Assembly: GCF_020165195.1 (NCBI RefSeq) | Contig: NZ_JAIUHR010000015.1 | Location: forward strand, 1 to 64,000 | DNA: 64,000 nt | Source of the DNA: Mesorhizobium sp. CA14 | GTDB lineage: Bacteria; Pseudomonadota; Alphaproteobacteria; Rhizobiales; Rhizobiaceae | Reading direction: 5' to 3' | Part shown: positions 35,078 to 42,921 of the stretch, piece after piece | Layout: each line of letters starts with the position of its first letter | Position numbering within the stretch: position 1 is the first letter of the stretch | The notes under the pieces: model-generated | Database searches by the model: none | Told to the model about the DNA's origin: nothing | Seen by the model: the letters and a program-made list of their open reading frames with translations, nothing else | Position numbers and translations under genes: made by a program

Positions 35078-36412
35078 ATGGCTAAGCTGAACAAACGAAC
35101 CGTGGATCAAGCGGGACCGGGAAAGTCGGACTACTTCCTTTGGGATGATGAGTTGCCTGGCTTTGGGCTGCGCGTGTTTTCATCCGGTAAGCGCAGCTAC
35201 CTCGTGCAATATCGAGCTAAAGGTCGGACCCGCCGATTCACCATCGGTCCCCACGGGGTCTGGGCACCAGATGCGGCCCGAAAGGAGGCCCGCATATTGA
35301 TCGGTCGGATCGCGCAAGGCGACAATCCTGCGGAAACGAAACTTCTCGACGCCAAAACGATTACCGTCAGAGAGCTTTGCACCCGATATTTGGCTGATTG
35401 TGAAGCCGGACTTGTACCTGGCAAAGGCGGTCGCCCCAAGAAGCCGTCGACTATGGAGATCGACCGTAGCCGTATAAAGCGCCACATCCTTCCGCTCCTC
35501 GGGAACCGGAGAGTGACCGAGATCACCATGGCAGACATTGCCAAATTTCTGCGCGACGTTGCCAACGGCAAGACCCGAACCGACATCAAAACGAAGAAGC
35601 GTGGCCGAGCGATCGTTCGCGGAGGCATTGGCACCGGCTCGCGCGGCGTCGGTCTTCTCGGCAGCATCTTCTCCTATGCAGTTAGAGAAGGGATCATCGA
35701 AAAGAATCCGGTTCACGGCTTTCGTAAGCCAAAAGATCGCGTCCGTGACCGTCGCCTGACCGAGCGTGAGTATAGAGCGTTAGGCAAGATTCTCGCGGAC
35801 GCCGCTCTCGACCCGCAGTTTTCAACGGCCACGAAAATGGTTCGAGCCCTCGCTATGACAGGATGTCGACGAGGCGAGATCATCAATCTTCGAATGGGCG
35901 AGATCGATGTTCAGCGCAGTTGCATCAGGCTTGAGGACTCCAAGGAAGGTGCGTCGACTCGGGCTATCGGCCTGCCTGTGGTCGAGTTGCTCAAGCCACT
36001 ATTGTCCGGCGATGAGGCTGATTTTGTTTTTCCTGGCACGGAGGAAGGGAAGCCATTGGTCGGCTTCCCCAAGCTATGGCAAAAGCTCGTCAAAGACACA
36101 CCGCTTGAAAGCGTGACACCCCACGTGCTTCGTCACAGCTTCGCGAGCGTGGCAAACGATCTCGGCTTTACCGAGTCGACCATAGCTGCATTGGTGGGAC
36201 ATTCTCGCGGAACGATCACAAGCCGCTACATCCACACGGTAGACACTGCGCTCGTAATGGCAGGTGACACAGTCGCTAGCTACATTCAGGCTCTGCTCGA
36301 TGGAGCGAAGTTCGAGCGCGCAAATTATGCGCTCGATCACAGTGCGCGCAAGGATGCCATGCGGAAGTTCTTGACGACGGCTGTAGGGTCCACCGGTACT
36401 AAGATGTCGTGA
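35078..36412 (+). CDS. Tyrosine-type integrase (P4-like, N-terminal DUF4102)
   Basis: 444 residues. The N-terminus (KLNKRTVDQAGPGKSDYFLW, then DDELPGFGLRVFSSGKRSYL) is the DUF4102 arm-binding domain of tRNA-targeting island integrases. The catalytic domain has MTGCRRGEIINLRMGEID (Arg box), TPHVLRHSFASVAND (HxxR), LVGHSRGTITSRYIH (GH and nucleophile Tyr). The start is ATG 35078, with GAGG 6 bp upstream, rather than GTG 35033, which lies in the direct repeat. It is expected to recombine att sites in tRNA-Arg and lies beside the att copy at 34849. Confidence 0.92.
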   Translation: MAKLNKRTVDQAGPGKSDYFLWDDELPGFGLRVFSSGKRSYLVQYRAKGRTRRFTIGPHGVWAPDAARKEARILIGRIAQGDNPAETKLLDAKTITVRELCTRYLADCEAGLVPGKGGRPKKPSTMEIDRSRIKRHILPLLGNRRVTEITMADIAKFLRDVANGKTRTDIKTKKRGRAIVRGGIGTGSRGVGLLGSIFSYAVREGIIEKNPVHGFRKPKDRVRDRRLTEREYRALGKILADAALDPQFSTATKMVRALAMTGCRRGEIINLRMGEIDVQRSCIRLEDSKEGASTRAIGLPVVELLKPLLSGDEADFVFPGTEEGKPLVGFPKLWQKLVKDTPLESVTPHVLRHSFASVANDLGFTESTIAALVGHSRGTITSRYIHTVDTALVMAGDTVASYIQALLDGAKFERANYALDHSARKDAMRKFLTTAVGSTGTKMS

Positions 36413-36853
36413 CGGTGCAATTGCGCAACATCTTACGAGTTGGTTGTCGCTTTGCGTACATGCACTTCGTGACAGGGACCCAGAGGTCGCCTCCCGAGGC
36501 ATTATCTTTGCTCGATTCGACCTCACTTTCTTCGTCGCGATTCGAGCGTTGGAAAGAACGCCGTGACGATGCCTCAACATTTGAAATGTCTTGCTGGATG
36601 GGCACGGGGAGCCGCGACCCGAAGACGTAATTGACAAGGACGGCGAGGTCGTAGGGACTTGGTCACGTGTCGAAGACGTCTTCTACAGTTTCACCTCAAA
36701 GGGAGCAGCGGAACACCTCCTCTCTCGCCGTTCACTAAGCCGGGATTGTCGGAATTTGGTCAGCCTCTAACCGCGACCTTGCCTTGAGCAGCCGTGAGGG
36801 CGGCCATCAAGGCCACTTCTTCGTCACCGTGGCTGGCCTGACGCAGCGCCGCG
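36413..36853. other. Interval with no intact gene
   Basis: No supported gene. On the minus strand, reading out of the end of the HtrA gene in another frame, there is a short tail (EEVALMAALTAAQGKVAVRG and stop, about 36770-36830). It resembles the C-terminus of the 48-residue protein at 47976-48122 and may be a gene remnant. A plus-strand fragment around 36640-36770 (VEDVFYSFTSKGAAEHL) has no recognised family. Confidence 0.45.
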
Positions 36854-38248
36854 TCAGGAAACGGCCACTGCAACGAAAAGCGATTGTCCTTGCCTTTCGA
36901 TGCGGAACAAGATGGGCTTTTTCTGCTGGCGGGATTTGGTCCACTCTTGCTGGATATCAGAAGGCTGCGTCACGTTGCGGTTGTTGGCCGAGATGATGAC
37001 GTCCCCAGGCCGAAGGCCGTTCTCCGCGGCGAGGCTATTTGGCGCCACTTCCTGGATGAAGACTCCGGTCGTACCCGGCTGGAGACCGAGTTGTTGACGC
37101 GCTTCGTCAGGAATGGGGCTGAGCGACAATCCGAGCGGTTGGTCCGCCGCTTCCGGACTCGGAACTGCACCGGTCTGCACCTCCTCGTTCTTGCGTTGAC
37201 CCACAGTGAGCTCCACCTCCTGCTGGGAGCCGCCGCGGTTCCTTGTCAACGTCGCTTTCGACCCTGGCTTTTCGTTCGCTGCCGCCAATGTCAAGTCATG
37301 GACGCCCTGGATATCTTTGCCGTTGAACCGGGTGATCACGTCCCCCGATTGCAAGCCGGCCTTCTCCGCCGGACTGCCGGGCTCGACCGAGGCGACCAGC
37401 GCTCCCTTGGTGCTTGATATGCCAAGTGACTGGGCAAGCGGCGGCGTCACCTCCTGGAGGCGCACTCCGATGAACCCGCGCTCGATGCGGCCGGTGCGGA
37501 TCAGCTGATCAGCAACGCTTCGTGCAGTTCGGGAGGGCACGGCGAACCCGATGCCTATGCTGCCGCCGGACGGAGAGACGATGGCCGTGTTGACCCCGAT
37601 CACTTCGCCGCGCGCGTTAAACAGAGGGCCGCCGGAATTGCCTCTATTAATCGAGGCGTCTGTCTGAAGGAAATCGTCGTAAGGGCCGGCTTGGATGTCG
37701 CGCGAGCGGGCGGAAAGAACGCCGACGGTAACGGTTCCCCCGAGCCCGAAGGGACTGCCAATCGCGATCGTCCAGGCCCCCGGCTGCATTGCGTCAGAGT
37801 CACCCCAGGCGGTGGCCGTCATGTTGGGGCGTGGATCGACCTTCAGCACCGCAATGTCGGTCGCTGGATCGCGGCCCACAAGTCGCGCGGGCGAAGTCTC
37901 CCTATCGGAGAATACGACGTGGATTTCGGTGGAGTCGGCCACGACATGATTGTTGGTGACGATGTAGCCCTCGGGACTGACCACAAAGCCAGAGCCAAGA
38001 GCTTCTCGCACCTGCGGCTGGGCAGGCCCGCGGCTGTCGAAGGGGTTGAGAAAGTCGTCGAGCATCGTTTGGTCCTGGATGATCTGCCTCGTCGTGATCG
38101 CGACCACGGCCGGCAGTTTCTGACGCACGATTGCGCTGAAGTCGTTCGGAATTTCCTGTGCTGAAACTGGAGCAAAGCCGGCAGCCGTGAGCATCAAAAT
38201 TCCTGCGACGAAGCCAATGCAAAGTCGCTTCCCGGAAATGTAAGACAT
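36854..38248 (-). CDS. Periplasmic serine protease/chaperone of the HtrA (DegP) family
   Basis: 464 residues. A signal peptide (about 1-30, ending PVSA before QEIPND) leads to a trypsin-like domain with the triad His101 (TNNHVVADS), Asp131 (ATDIAVLKV) and Ser205 (NRGNSGGPLF). Two PDZ domains follow (about 265-350 and 385-460; GLQSGDVITRFNGKDI, GLRPGDVIISANNRNV). The role is degradation and refolding of damaged envelope proteins. ATG 38248 is chosen because AGGAG lies 8 bp upstream; an upstream start would mask the signal peptide. It is divergent from the Hsp20 operon. Confidence 0.93.
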   Translation of the reverse strand: MSYISGKRLCIGFVAGILMLTAAGFAPVSAQEIPNDFSAIVRQKLPAVVAITTRQIIQDQTMLDDFLNPFDSRGPAQPQVREALGSGFVVSPEGYIVTNNHVVADSTEIHVVFSDRETSPARLVGRDPATDIAVLKVDPRPNMTATAWGDSDAMQPGAWTIAIGSPFGLGGTVTVGVLSARSRDIQAGPYDDFLQTDASINRGNSGGPLFNARGEVIGVNTAIVSPSGGSIGIGFAVPSRTARSVADQLIRTGRIERGFIGVRLQEVTPPLAQSLGISSTKGALVASVEPGSPAEKAGLQSGDVITRFNGKDIQGVHDLTLAAANEKPGSKATLTRNRGGSQQEVELTVGQRKNEEVQTGAVPSPEAADQPLGLSLSPIPDEARQQLGLQPGTTGVFIQEVAPNSLAAENGLRPGDVIISANNRNVTQPSDIQQEWTKSRQQKKPILFRIERQGQSLFVAVAVS

Positions 38249-38486
38249 GATTGGTTCTCCTGCCCGACCGCCCTGGCGCTGCTGCGCGAACCCAAGAACT
38301 GACATTCACGCCGATTGTTTCACCGGTTTGAAAAAATGTTTATGGTAGGCTGAACGGCGGGGATGTGGCCTTGCGGGGCCATTGAAATTTGCTCGAAACT
38401 CTCCAAAATTTCAGCTGGTGGAAATCGCGAGAGAGCCACCAAACATGACGTCAACAGAGGAGACTGTTCAAAGCGGAGAACTATCG

Positions 38487-38849
38487 ATGGAAGGAGCCAT
38501 TTCGACGAGTTTTCCCCCGATCGGGCCCGTGGGCTCTGATGCTTTTCTTGACCGGTTACTCCATCCGGCACGGCATTTCGAGCGACCCCAGGACGTGCTG
38601 ACCGACGTGACGCTGGACGTCCAGGAGAAGCGTGCAATCCTTTCGTCATGGGCATCGGATGCATGTGCAGTGGAATCGGTGCCGGCGCTGCGCATGCCGC
38701 CGGGAGCAACCGAACCGGTCAGCTTCGATGCCATCATGGATGCGTTGCGCCAATTGGATCAGTTGGAGAAGCTTCCCGGCACCGGTCGCGGTCGTGAGAT
38801 CGACAGCATTGCGGTCACCGGTCTTGCAGCATCCGTCGATCGACTTTGA
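38487..38849 (+). CDS. Small stress-module protein, paralogous to the C-terminus of the NDUFS4-like protein at 40195
   Basis: 120 residues from ATG 38487, which has GGAG 8 bp upstream; a 134-residue form from ATG 38445 is possible. The segment RPQDVLTDVTLDVQEKRAIL followed by SSWASDACAVESVP matches SPMDVVVDPLLTADEKRAIL and RNWAWNEYLVDLA of the protein at 40195. The shared unit is about 45 residues and of unknown function. It is first of the plus-strand stress genes and divergent from htrA. Cytoplasmic, with no membrane segment. Confidence 0.65.
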   Translation: MEGAISTSFPPIGPVGSDAFLDRLLHPARHFERPQDVLTDVTLDVQEKRAILSSWASDACAVESVPALRMPPGATEPVSFDAIMDALRQLDQLEKLPGTGRGREIDSIAVTGLAASVDRL

Positions 38850-38950
38850 GTGGAGCGCAGCCACGCTCTTCATCCGAGGCATCCGCCCGCCGGCGAGGAT
38901 TCGCTGGCGGGGCAGACGTGTTCTCTGGCTGAAAATTTTCCTATAGGCCC

Positions 38951-38978
38951 CTTGAACGTGTAAATCACTGTTATAAAT
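38951..38978 (+). promoter_or_regulatory. Probable promoter of the hsp20 operon
   Basis: CTTGAA (38951-38956) and TATAAAT (38972-38978) are separated by 15 bp, in front of the thermometer-like leader. The CCCCTTGAA form also resembles the -35 of alphaproteobacterial sigma-32 promoters, but no clear sigma-32 -10 (CCCAT) is present. Confidence 0.45.
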
Positions 38979-38984
38979 GTTGAT

Positions 38985-39077
38985 CGCCGGCCGCCACATG
39001 GGGCCGGCACAAGTCCAGGAGGCGCCAAGGCTCTTGGCGTCTCCTTGTATCCATGTTGCTCGAAGGAGGATGTGGCT
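38985..39077 (+). promoter_or_regulatory. ROSE-like RNA thermometer in the hsp20 leader
   Basis: Three stacked hairpins precede hsp20. One pairs GCCGGCC with GGCCGGC. The second pairs AGGAGGCGCCAAG with TTGGCGTCTCCT. The last (39051-39075) opposes CCATGTTGCTC to GGAGGATGTGG, so the Shine-Dalgarno GGAGG is masked. A UUGCU opposite the Shine-Dalgarno sequence is the hallmark of ROSE elements, which melt on heat shock and are common upstream of rhizobial hsp20 genes. Confidence 0.75.
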
Positions 39078-39548
39078 ATGAGGACAAACCTCGATTTCAC
39101 CCCTCTGTTCCGGTCCAGCATCGGCTTCGACCGGATTTTGAACATGCTGGAAAATGCGAGCCGTGTCACTGCGATAGACAATTGGCCGCCCTATGACATC
39201 GCCAAGGCTGGTGAGGACGCCTATCGCATCACCATGGCGGTTGCCGGCTTCTCGCAGGAACAGCTGACTATCACTCATCAACCTAACCTGCTGGTTGTGA
39301 GCGGGTCGCAATCTGGCGATGATGACGGCCAGTATCTCTATCGCGGCATTGCCGGGCGCGCCTTCGAGCGTCGGTTCGAACTGGCCGACCATGTGAAAGT
39401 CGTCGGCGCCAGCTTGGACAAGGGGCTGCTGAACATCGATCTCAAGCGCGAGCTTCCCGAAGAGATGAAACCGCGCCGGATCGCCTTCGCAGGCAGTCCG
39501 GCAAAGGCAGCGCCGCGGCAGATCGACGCCGAAAAGAACGCTGCCTGA
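39078..39548 (+). CDS. Small heat-shock protein Hsp20 (IbpA-like, class A)
   Basis: 156 residues. The alpha-crystallin domain (about 35-130) includes YDIAKAGEDAYRITMAVAGF, LVVSGSQ, IAGRAFERRFELADHVKV and GLLNIDLKRELPEEMKP, with the I-D-L variant of the IxI tail motif. It is an ATP-independent holdase for unfolding cytosolic proteins. ATG 39078 follows AGGAGG by about 8 bp, inside the predicted thermometer. It is followed 75 bp later by a second, divergent type of Hsp20. Confidence 0.92.
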   Translation: MRTNLDFTPLFRSSIGFDRILNMLENASRVTAIDNWPPYDIAKAGEDAYRITMAVAGFSQEQLTITHQPNLLVVSGSQSGDDDGQYLYRGIAGRAFERRFELADHVKVVGASLDKGLLNIDLKRELPEEMKPRRIAFAGSPAKAAPRQIDAEKNAA

Positions 39549-39623
39549 AGTCAGAGTGAATCAGAAGCGACAGGCACCGGTAATCGCCCGGTGCCGCGCG
39601 GTTGAACGTGGAGGTGAATAACC

Positions 39624-40121
39624 ATGAACGTGCGTGACCTTATTCCGTGGGGCCGCAACAGCAACAACCAGGCCCCCAGCATCTATAGCGGTGGCGACCC
39701 GTTCCTGTCGCTTCACCGCGAGGTAAACAGGCTCTTTGATGATATGTTGAGGAGCTTCGAGACGCGCTTGCCTGCTGTGGGACAGCTTTCGCCCTTCGAT
39801 GGGGGCTGGCCGAAGGTGGAGATTTCGGAGTCGGACAACGAGCTTCGCGTCACCGCCGAGGTTCCCGGCATGGAAGAGAAGGACATCGAAGTCCTGCTCG
39901 ACGAAGATGTGCTGACCCTGCGTGGCGAAAAGCGGTCGGAAACCGAGGAGAAGGATTACTCCGAGCGCTTCTACGGTCGCTTCGAGCGGCGCATACCCCT
40001 CGGCTACGAGGTCGAGGACGACAAGGTCAAGGCGTCCTTTGCCAATGGCGTCCTGATCCTGACGCTGCCGAAGAACCCGAACGCGCAGTCGAAGGTGAAG
40101 CGCATCCCGATCACCCACTGA
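39624..40121 (+). CDS. Small heat-shock protein Hsp20 (class C-like)
   Basis: 165 residues. N-terminal helix (SLHREVNRLFDDMLRSFETR), then an alpha-crystallin domain (about 60-150) with PKVEISESDNELRVTAEVPG, VLTLRGEKRSE, RFYGRFERRIPLG and SFANGVLILTLPK, and a final IPI motif. Sequence and length differ enough from the preceding Hsp20 to be a separate subclass, allowing mixed chaperone assemblies. GGAGG lies 8 bp before ATG 39624. A GGCACCGG/CCGGTGCC hairpin in the preceding gap could modulate read-through. Confidence 0.93.
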   Translation: MNVRDLIPWGRNSNNQAPSIYSGGDPFLSLHREVNRLFDDMLRSFETRLPAVGQLSPFDGGWPKVEISESDNELRVTAEVPGMEEKDIEVLLDEDVLTLRGEKRSETEEKDYSERFYGRFERRIPLGYEVEDDKVKASFANGVLILTLPKNPNAQSKVKRIPITH

Positions 40122-40135
40122 CGCATGGACCAAGT

Positions 40136-40160
40136 CGGAGGCGGCAGCCCGCTGCCTCCG
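40136..40160 (+). other. Intercistronic hairpin
   Basis: A GC-rich hairpin pairs CGGAGG-GCAG with CTGCCTCCG between the second hsp20 and the next gene. There is no U-run, so an mRNA-stabilising or attenuating element is more likely than a terminator. Confidence 0.45.
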
Positions 40161-40194
40161 GCGCATCCTTCGCCAAAAATGGGAGGGATGAGTG

Positions 40195-40941
40195 ATGCAG
40201 AAGCAAGAAAGAAAAGTCACACCAGTCGTAGAAAATCTCGGACCGGCAAACGAGAAACGCGGGCGAGCGCCGTCGCTCGGGCGATCCGAGTTCCCGCGTG
40301 ATGCCGTCGCGCGGATCTACAAGCCTTGCCGCTCAGTCATGACCTCAAGCCGTGCGCGGCCGAAAGGGTGGCGGCTGTTGTTCGAGCGGCGTACTGCGCC
40401 GGTCATTGAACCGCTGATGGGCTACACCGCAAGTGGTGACACGCTGACCCAGGTGGAGCTCGAATTTCCAACGGCTCAGGCGGCCATCGACTATGCCGAA
40501 CGGCAGGGGCTTGCCTACGCTGTTCAAGGAAGCCCGGCGGCCGAAAAGTCCAGTGTCGAATCGTCTGACGCGGACAACCCGCTGCAGGCCGGCGCAGACG
40601 TTGTCTGGAACCGCCTCCAGTTGGCTTTGCTGCAAAGCAGCCACGGCGCAGTTTCGCAGGCGCCGCATTATGGACCGGCGCTGACGGACCCGGAGGCGCT
40701 TTATGCATCGCCGATGGACGTGGTCGTCGATCCTCTTCTGACAGCCGACGAGAAACGCGCAATCCTGCGAAACTGGGCGTGGAACGAGTATCTGGTCGAT
40801 CTCGCCACGGCCGAGGGGATGCCGGAAAACGCGCGTCCGACGCGGCTGGACGAAGTGGAATTGGCCCTGCTCGCGCTGGAGCCAGTTACGGCAGCGAACC
40901 TGGCCGTTTCTATTCCTGAACAGAAGCAGAAGGCAATGTGA
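40195..40941 (+). CDS. NDUFS4-like domain fused to a stress-module DUF
   Basis: 248 residues. Residues about 30-105 (DAVARIYKPCRSVMTSS, GWRLLFERRTAPVIEPLMGY, VELEFPTAQAAIDYAERQG) match the NDUFS4 accessory subunit of respiratory complex I. The C-terminal part repeats the DUF of the gene at 38487 (DEKRAILRNWAWNEYLVDLA) and ends in a helical tail. Standard alphaproteobacterial NDUFS4 is about 100 residues without this extension, so this is a distinct fusion. It might tune complex I under stress, but no partner is encoded here. ATG 40195 has GGGAGG 8 bp upstream. Nine bases separate it from the omega-like gene. Confidence 0.75.
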   Translation: MQKQERKVTPVVENLGPANEKRGRAPSLGRSEFPRDAVARIYKPCRSVMTSSRARPKGWRLLFERRTAPVIEPLMGYTASGDTLTQVELEFPTAQAAIDYAERQGLAYAVQGSPAAEKSSVESSDADNPLQAGADVVWNRLQLALLQSSHGAVSQAPHYGPALTDPEALYASPMDVVVDPLLTADEKRAILRNWAWNEYLVDLATAEGMPENARPTRLDEVELALLALEPVTAANLAVSIPEQKQKAM

Positions 40942-40949
40942 GGGTCGTC

Positions 40950-41315
40950 ATGGATCGGCTGACTGTGCTCGATTGTGAAAATACGCTGCCGAACCGTTTC
41001 GCACTGGCCGTCGCCGTGGCGGGGCGCGCTCGTGCGCTCAGCCGGGGTGCTGAGCGCCTGACCGACGAAGCGACGGCGCCCGTCGAACTCGCCCTGCGCG
41101 AGATCGCCGGCAACCGCTTCCAGCCCGACGAGATCAAGTCCTTTGTTCTGGCCGGTTCGGTTCCGCGCGATGGCCGGGGACGGCCCGGCCGACGAAGAAA
41201 GCTTCGCGGTGGCAAAGGTCAATCCCTGGCTGCCGCACCCGCCGTCGCTCAGAGGGCGGCGCACTCACCATGTCAGGAAAGGAGGATGAGCAATGGAGAA
41301 ATGGCTGAAAACTGA
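40950..41315 (+). CDS. RNA polymerase omega-subunit-like protein (RpoZ paralogue)
   Basis: 121 residues. Residues 1-75 follow the omega fold: MDRLTVLDCENTLPNRFALA, AVAGRARALSRGAERL, APVELALREIAGNRFQPDEI. They correspond to the DC-x-x-x-x-PNRFEL, RARQI and ALREIA blocks of RpoZ. The C-terminus is replaced by an Arg/Gly-rich tail (about 80-100), unlike normal omega. An extra omega in a stress operon could load or bias RNA polymerase. ATG 40950 is preceded by GAGGG at 5 bp; a GTG at 40938 overlapping the upstream stop is an alternative. It overlaps the next gene by 23 bp. Confidence 0.75.
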   Translation: MDRLTVLDCENTLPNRFALAVAVAGRARALSRGAERLTDEATAPVELALREIAGNRFQPDEIKSFVLAGSVPRDGRGRPGRRRKLRGGKGQSLAAAPAVAQRAAHSPCQERRMSNGEMAEN

Positions 41316-41658
41316 AAGTCGTCCGGCGATCGATATCGTCAATGTGATCGCCGGCATAGCGCTGGTACTGTCGCCTTGGTATTTTGGATTTGCGGCTGAA
41401 ACCTATGCGGCCTGGAACGCCTGGATCGCCGGTGCGGTGATTGCCCTGATCGCCGTGGGTGCGCTGGTTGCGTTCCATGCCTATGAGGAATGGGCAAACC
41501 TGGTGGTTGGGCTGTGGACGCTGATCTCGCCCTGGGCCCTCGGTTTCTCGGCCCTGACAACGGCCATGTGGGTACATGTGGTCGTGGGAGTGATCGTAGC
41601 GGCCTTGGCTGCCGGAAGCCTCTGGTTCTTCGGCGACCGTCCGCTTTCAACGGCCTGA
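41293..41658 (+). CDS. SPW-repeat membrane protein
   Basis: 121 residues, four hydrophobic segments and two SPW motifs (ALVLSPWYFGFAAE, WTLISPWALGFSAL), the signature of the SPW repeat family of inner-membrane proteins. The family's biochemical role is unknown. Here it ends the plus-strand stress operon and is followed 12 bp later by a strong terminator. GGAGGATGAGCA provides a ribosome-binding site inside the omega-like gene. Confidence 0.9.
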   Translation: MEKWLKTESRPAIDIVNVIAGIALVLSPWYFGFAAETYAAWNAWIAGAVIALIAVGALVAFHAYEEWANLVVGLWTLISPWALGFSALTTAMWVHVVVGVIVAALAAGSLWFFGDRPLSTA

Positions 41659-41670
41659 CCAGCATCTCTG

Positions 41671-41700
41671 GCGGGCCCGGATCTCCGGGCCCGCTTTTTT
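41671..41700 (+). terminator. Rho-independent terminator of the hsp20 operon
   Basis: A perfect GCGGGCCCGG-ATCT-CCGGGCCCGC hairpin is followed by TTTTTT. It closes the plus-strand operon 12 bp after the SPW gene and also insulates it from the convergent kai operon. Confidence 0.95.
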
Positions 41701-41777
41701 CAACCGCTACGGGTGCGGTCTGCCGTTGTAGGCGTTGCGGCCAGGTACATCGGCAGCCGAAACACAGGCCGCTTTTT

Positions 41778-42920
41778 TCACCGACGTGTGTTGAGCCTGA
41801 TCTCGCCCTGCATTTGCAGTTCCTCATTTCCTGTGCTTGGCGCGCGGGGAAGAAAGAGATGAACGCTTGTTCCCTCGCCGACCGCACTCTCGATCCTAAC
41901 ATGCCCCCCGGACTGCTTGATGAAGCCGTAAACCTGGCTAAGCCCAAGTCCGGTTCCCCGGCCATCGGCCTTGGTCGTAAAGAACGGCTCAAACACGTGG
42001 GCCAGGACCTCCTTGCTCATCCCGCAACCCGTATCGCTGACCGTGACCCGAACAAAAGAGGCAGCCGGAGCGGGCACGTCTTCGATGTTGCCGGGAGTAC
42101 CGCTGGTCTCGATCGCCAGCGTGCCCCGGCCGGCCATCGCGTCCTTGGCATTCACAGCCAGGTTCAGGATGGCGACGTCTAGCTGATTGGCATCGACAAC
42201 GACGGGGCCAAGTGCCGGATCCAGCTCAAGCCTGATGCTGATCCCGTTCCCCAGCGTCCGCTCCAGCAGCATCGTGACGGCTTCGATACGTCCATTCAGG
42301 TCGATTGTCTCCGGATACAGCGACTGTGCGCGAGAGAACGCGAGCAATTGCTGCGTCAGCGCACTGCCGTTTTGCGTTCGTTTGAGCAACTCTTCAATCA
42401 GCATCGCCGCGTTCGGATTCGCAGGATCCTCGCGCAGCTGCTTCTGAAGCAGTCGCAGCCCCGATTCGAACACCGCGAGCAGATTGTTGATGTCGTGAAC
42501 GATGCCGGCAGCGAGCCGGCCGATCGCTTCGAGCTTTTGCGATTGACGTCGACGCTCCTGCTGCGCGCGTTGCGCGGAGACGTCGCGAAGACTGGCAAGC
42601 AGCGCCGGCCTACCGTCCCAGCTAAGTTCAACCGTCCGTATTTCCACTTCGGCTGGTGCTTGATTGGGTCTGTGGACGGTGATTTCCGTGGTTTCACCCG
42701 ATATGACCGGCCGGCCGAGGGGGATGTGGACGAGATCGGCAGCCGGATAACCGAAGATCGCGGCGGCCGCCGGATTTGCATAAAGCACCGTTCCCGACAG
42801 ATCGACAACCAGAACCCCGTCGGCCGTGGTTTCGATCAGCCGTCGAAAGTCGAGTTGGCTGATGCCCGTCAGATTTGCGTCGCCGTGTTGGTCGGAGATT
42901 TCGGCTGCGCCGCACGCCAT
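41778..42920 (-). CDS. PAS-domain histidine kinase coupled to KaiBC
   Basis: 380 residues. A PAS domain (about 20-130, RRLIETTADGVLVVDLSGTV) is followed by a HisKA-type helix with phosphoacceptor LAAGIVHDINNLLAVFESG. The HATPase region has LNLAVNAKDAMAG (N box), VSDTGCGMSKE (G1), EPFFTTK and GTGLGLSQVYGF (G2). No membrane segment, so it is a cytosolic sensor. It starts one base after the kaiC stop. A kaiB-kaiC-kinase order occurs in other alphaproteobacteria lacking kaiA, where the kinase is thought to read KaiC state. No response regulator gene is in the window. Confidence 0.88.
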   Translation of the reverse strand: MACGAAEISDQHGDANLTGISQLDFRRLIETTADGVLVVDLSGTVLYANPAAAAIFGYPAADLVHIPLGRPVISGETTEITVHRPNQAPAEVEIRTVELSWDGRPALLASLRDVSAQRAQQERRRQSQKLEAIGRLAAGIVHDINNLLAVFESGLRLLQKQLREDPANPNAAMLIEELLKRTQNGSALTQQLLAFSRAQSLYPETIDLNGRIEAVTMLLERTLGNGISIRLELDPALGPVVVDANQLDVAILNLAVNAKDAMAGRGTLAIETSGTPGNIEDVPAPAASFVRVTVSDTGCGMSKEVLAHVFEPFFTTKADGRGTGLGLSQVYGFIKQSGGHVRIESAVGEGTSVHLFLPRAPSTGNEELQMQGEIRLNTRR

Positions 42921-42921
42921 C

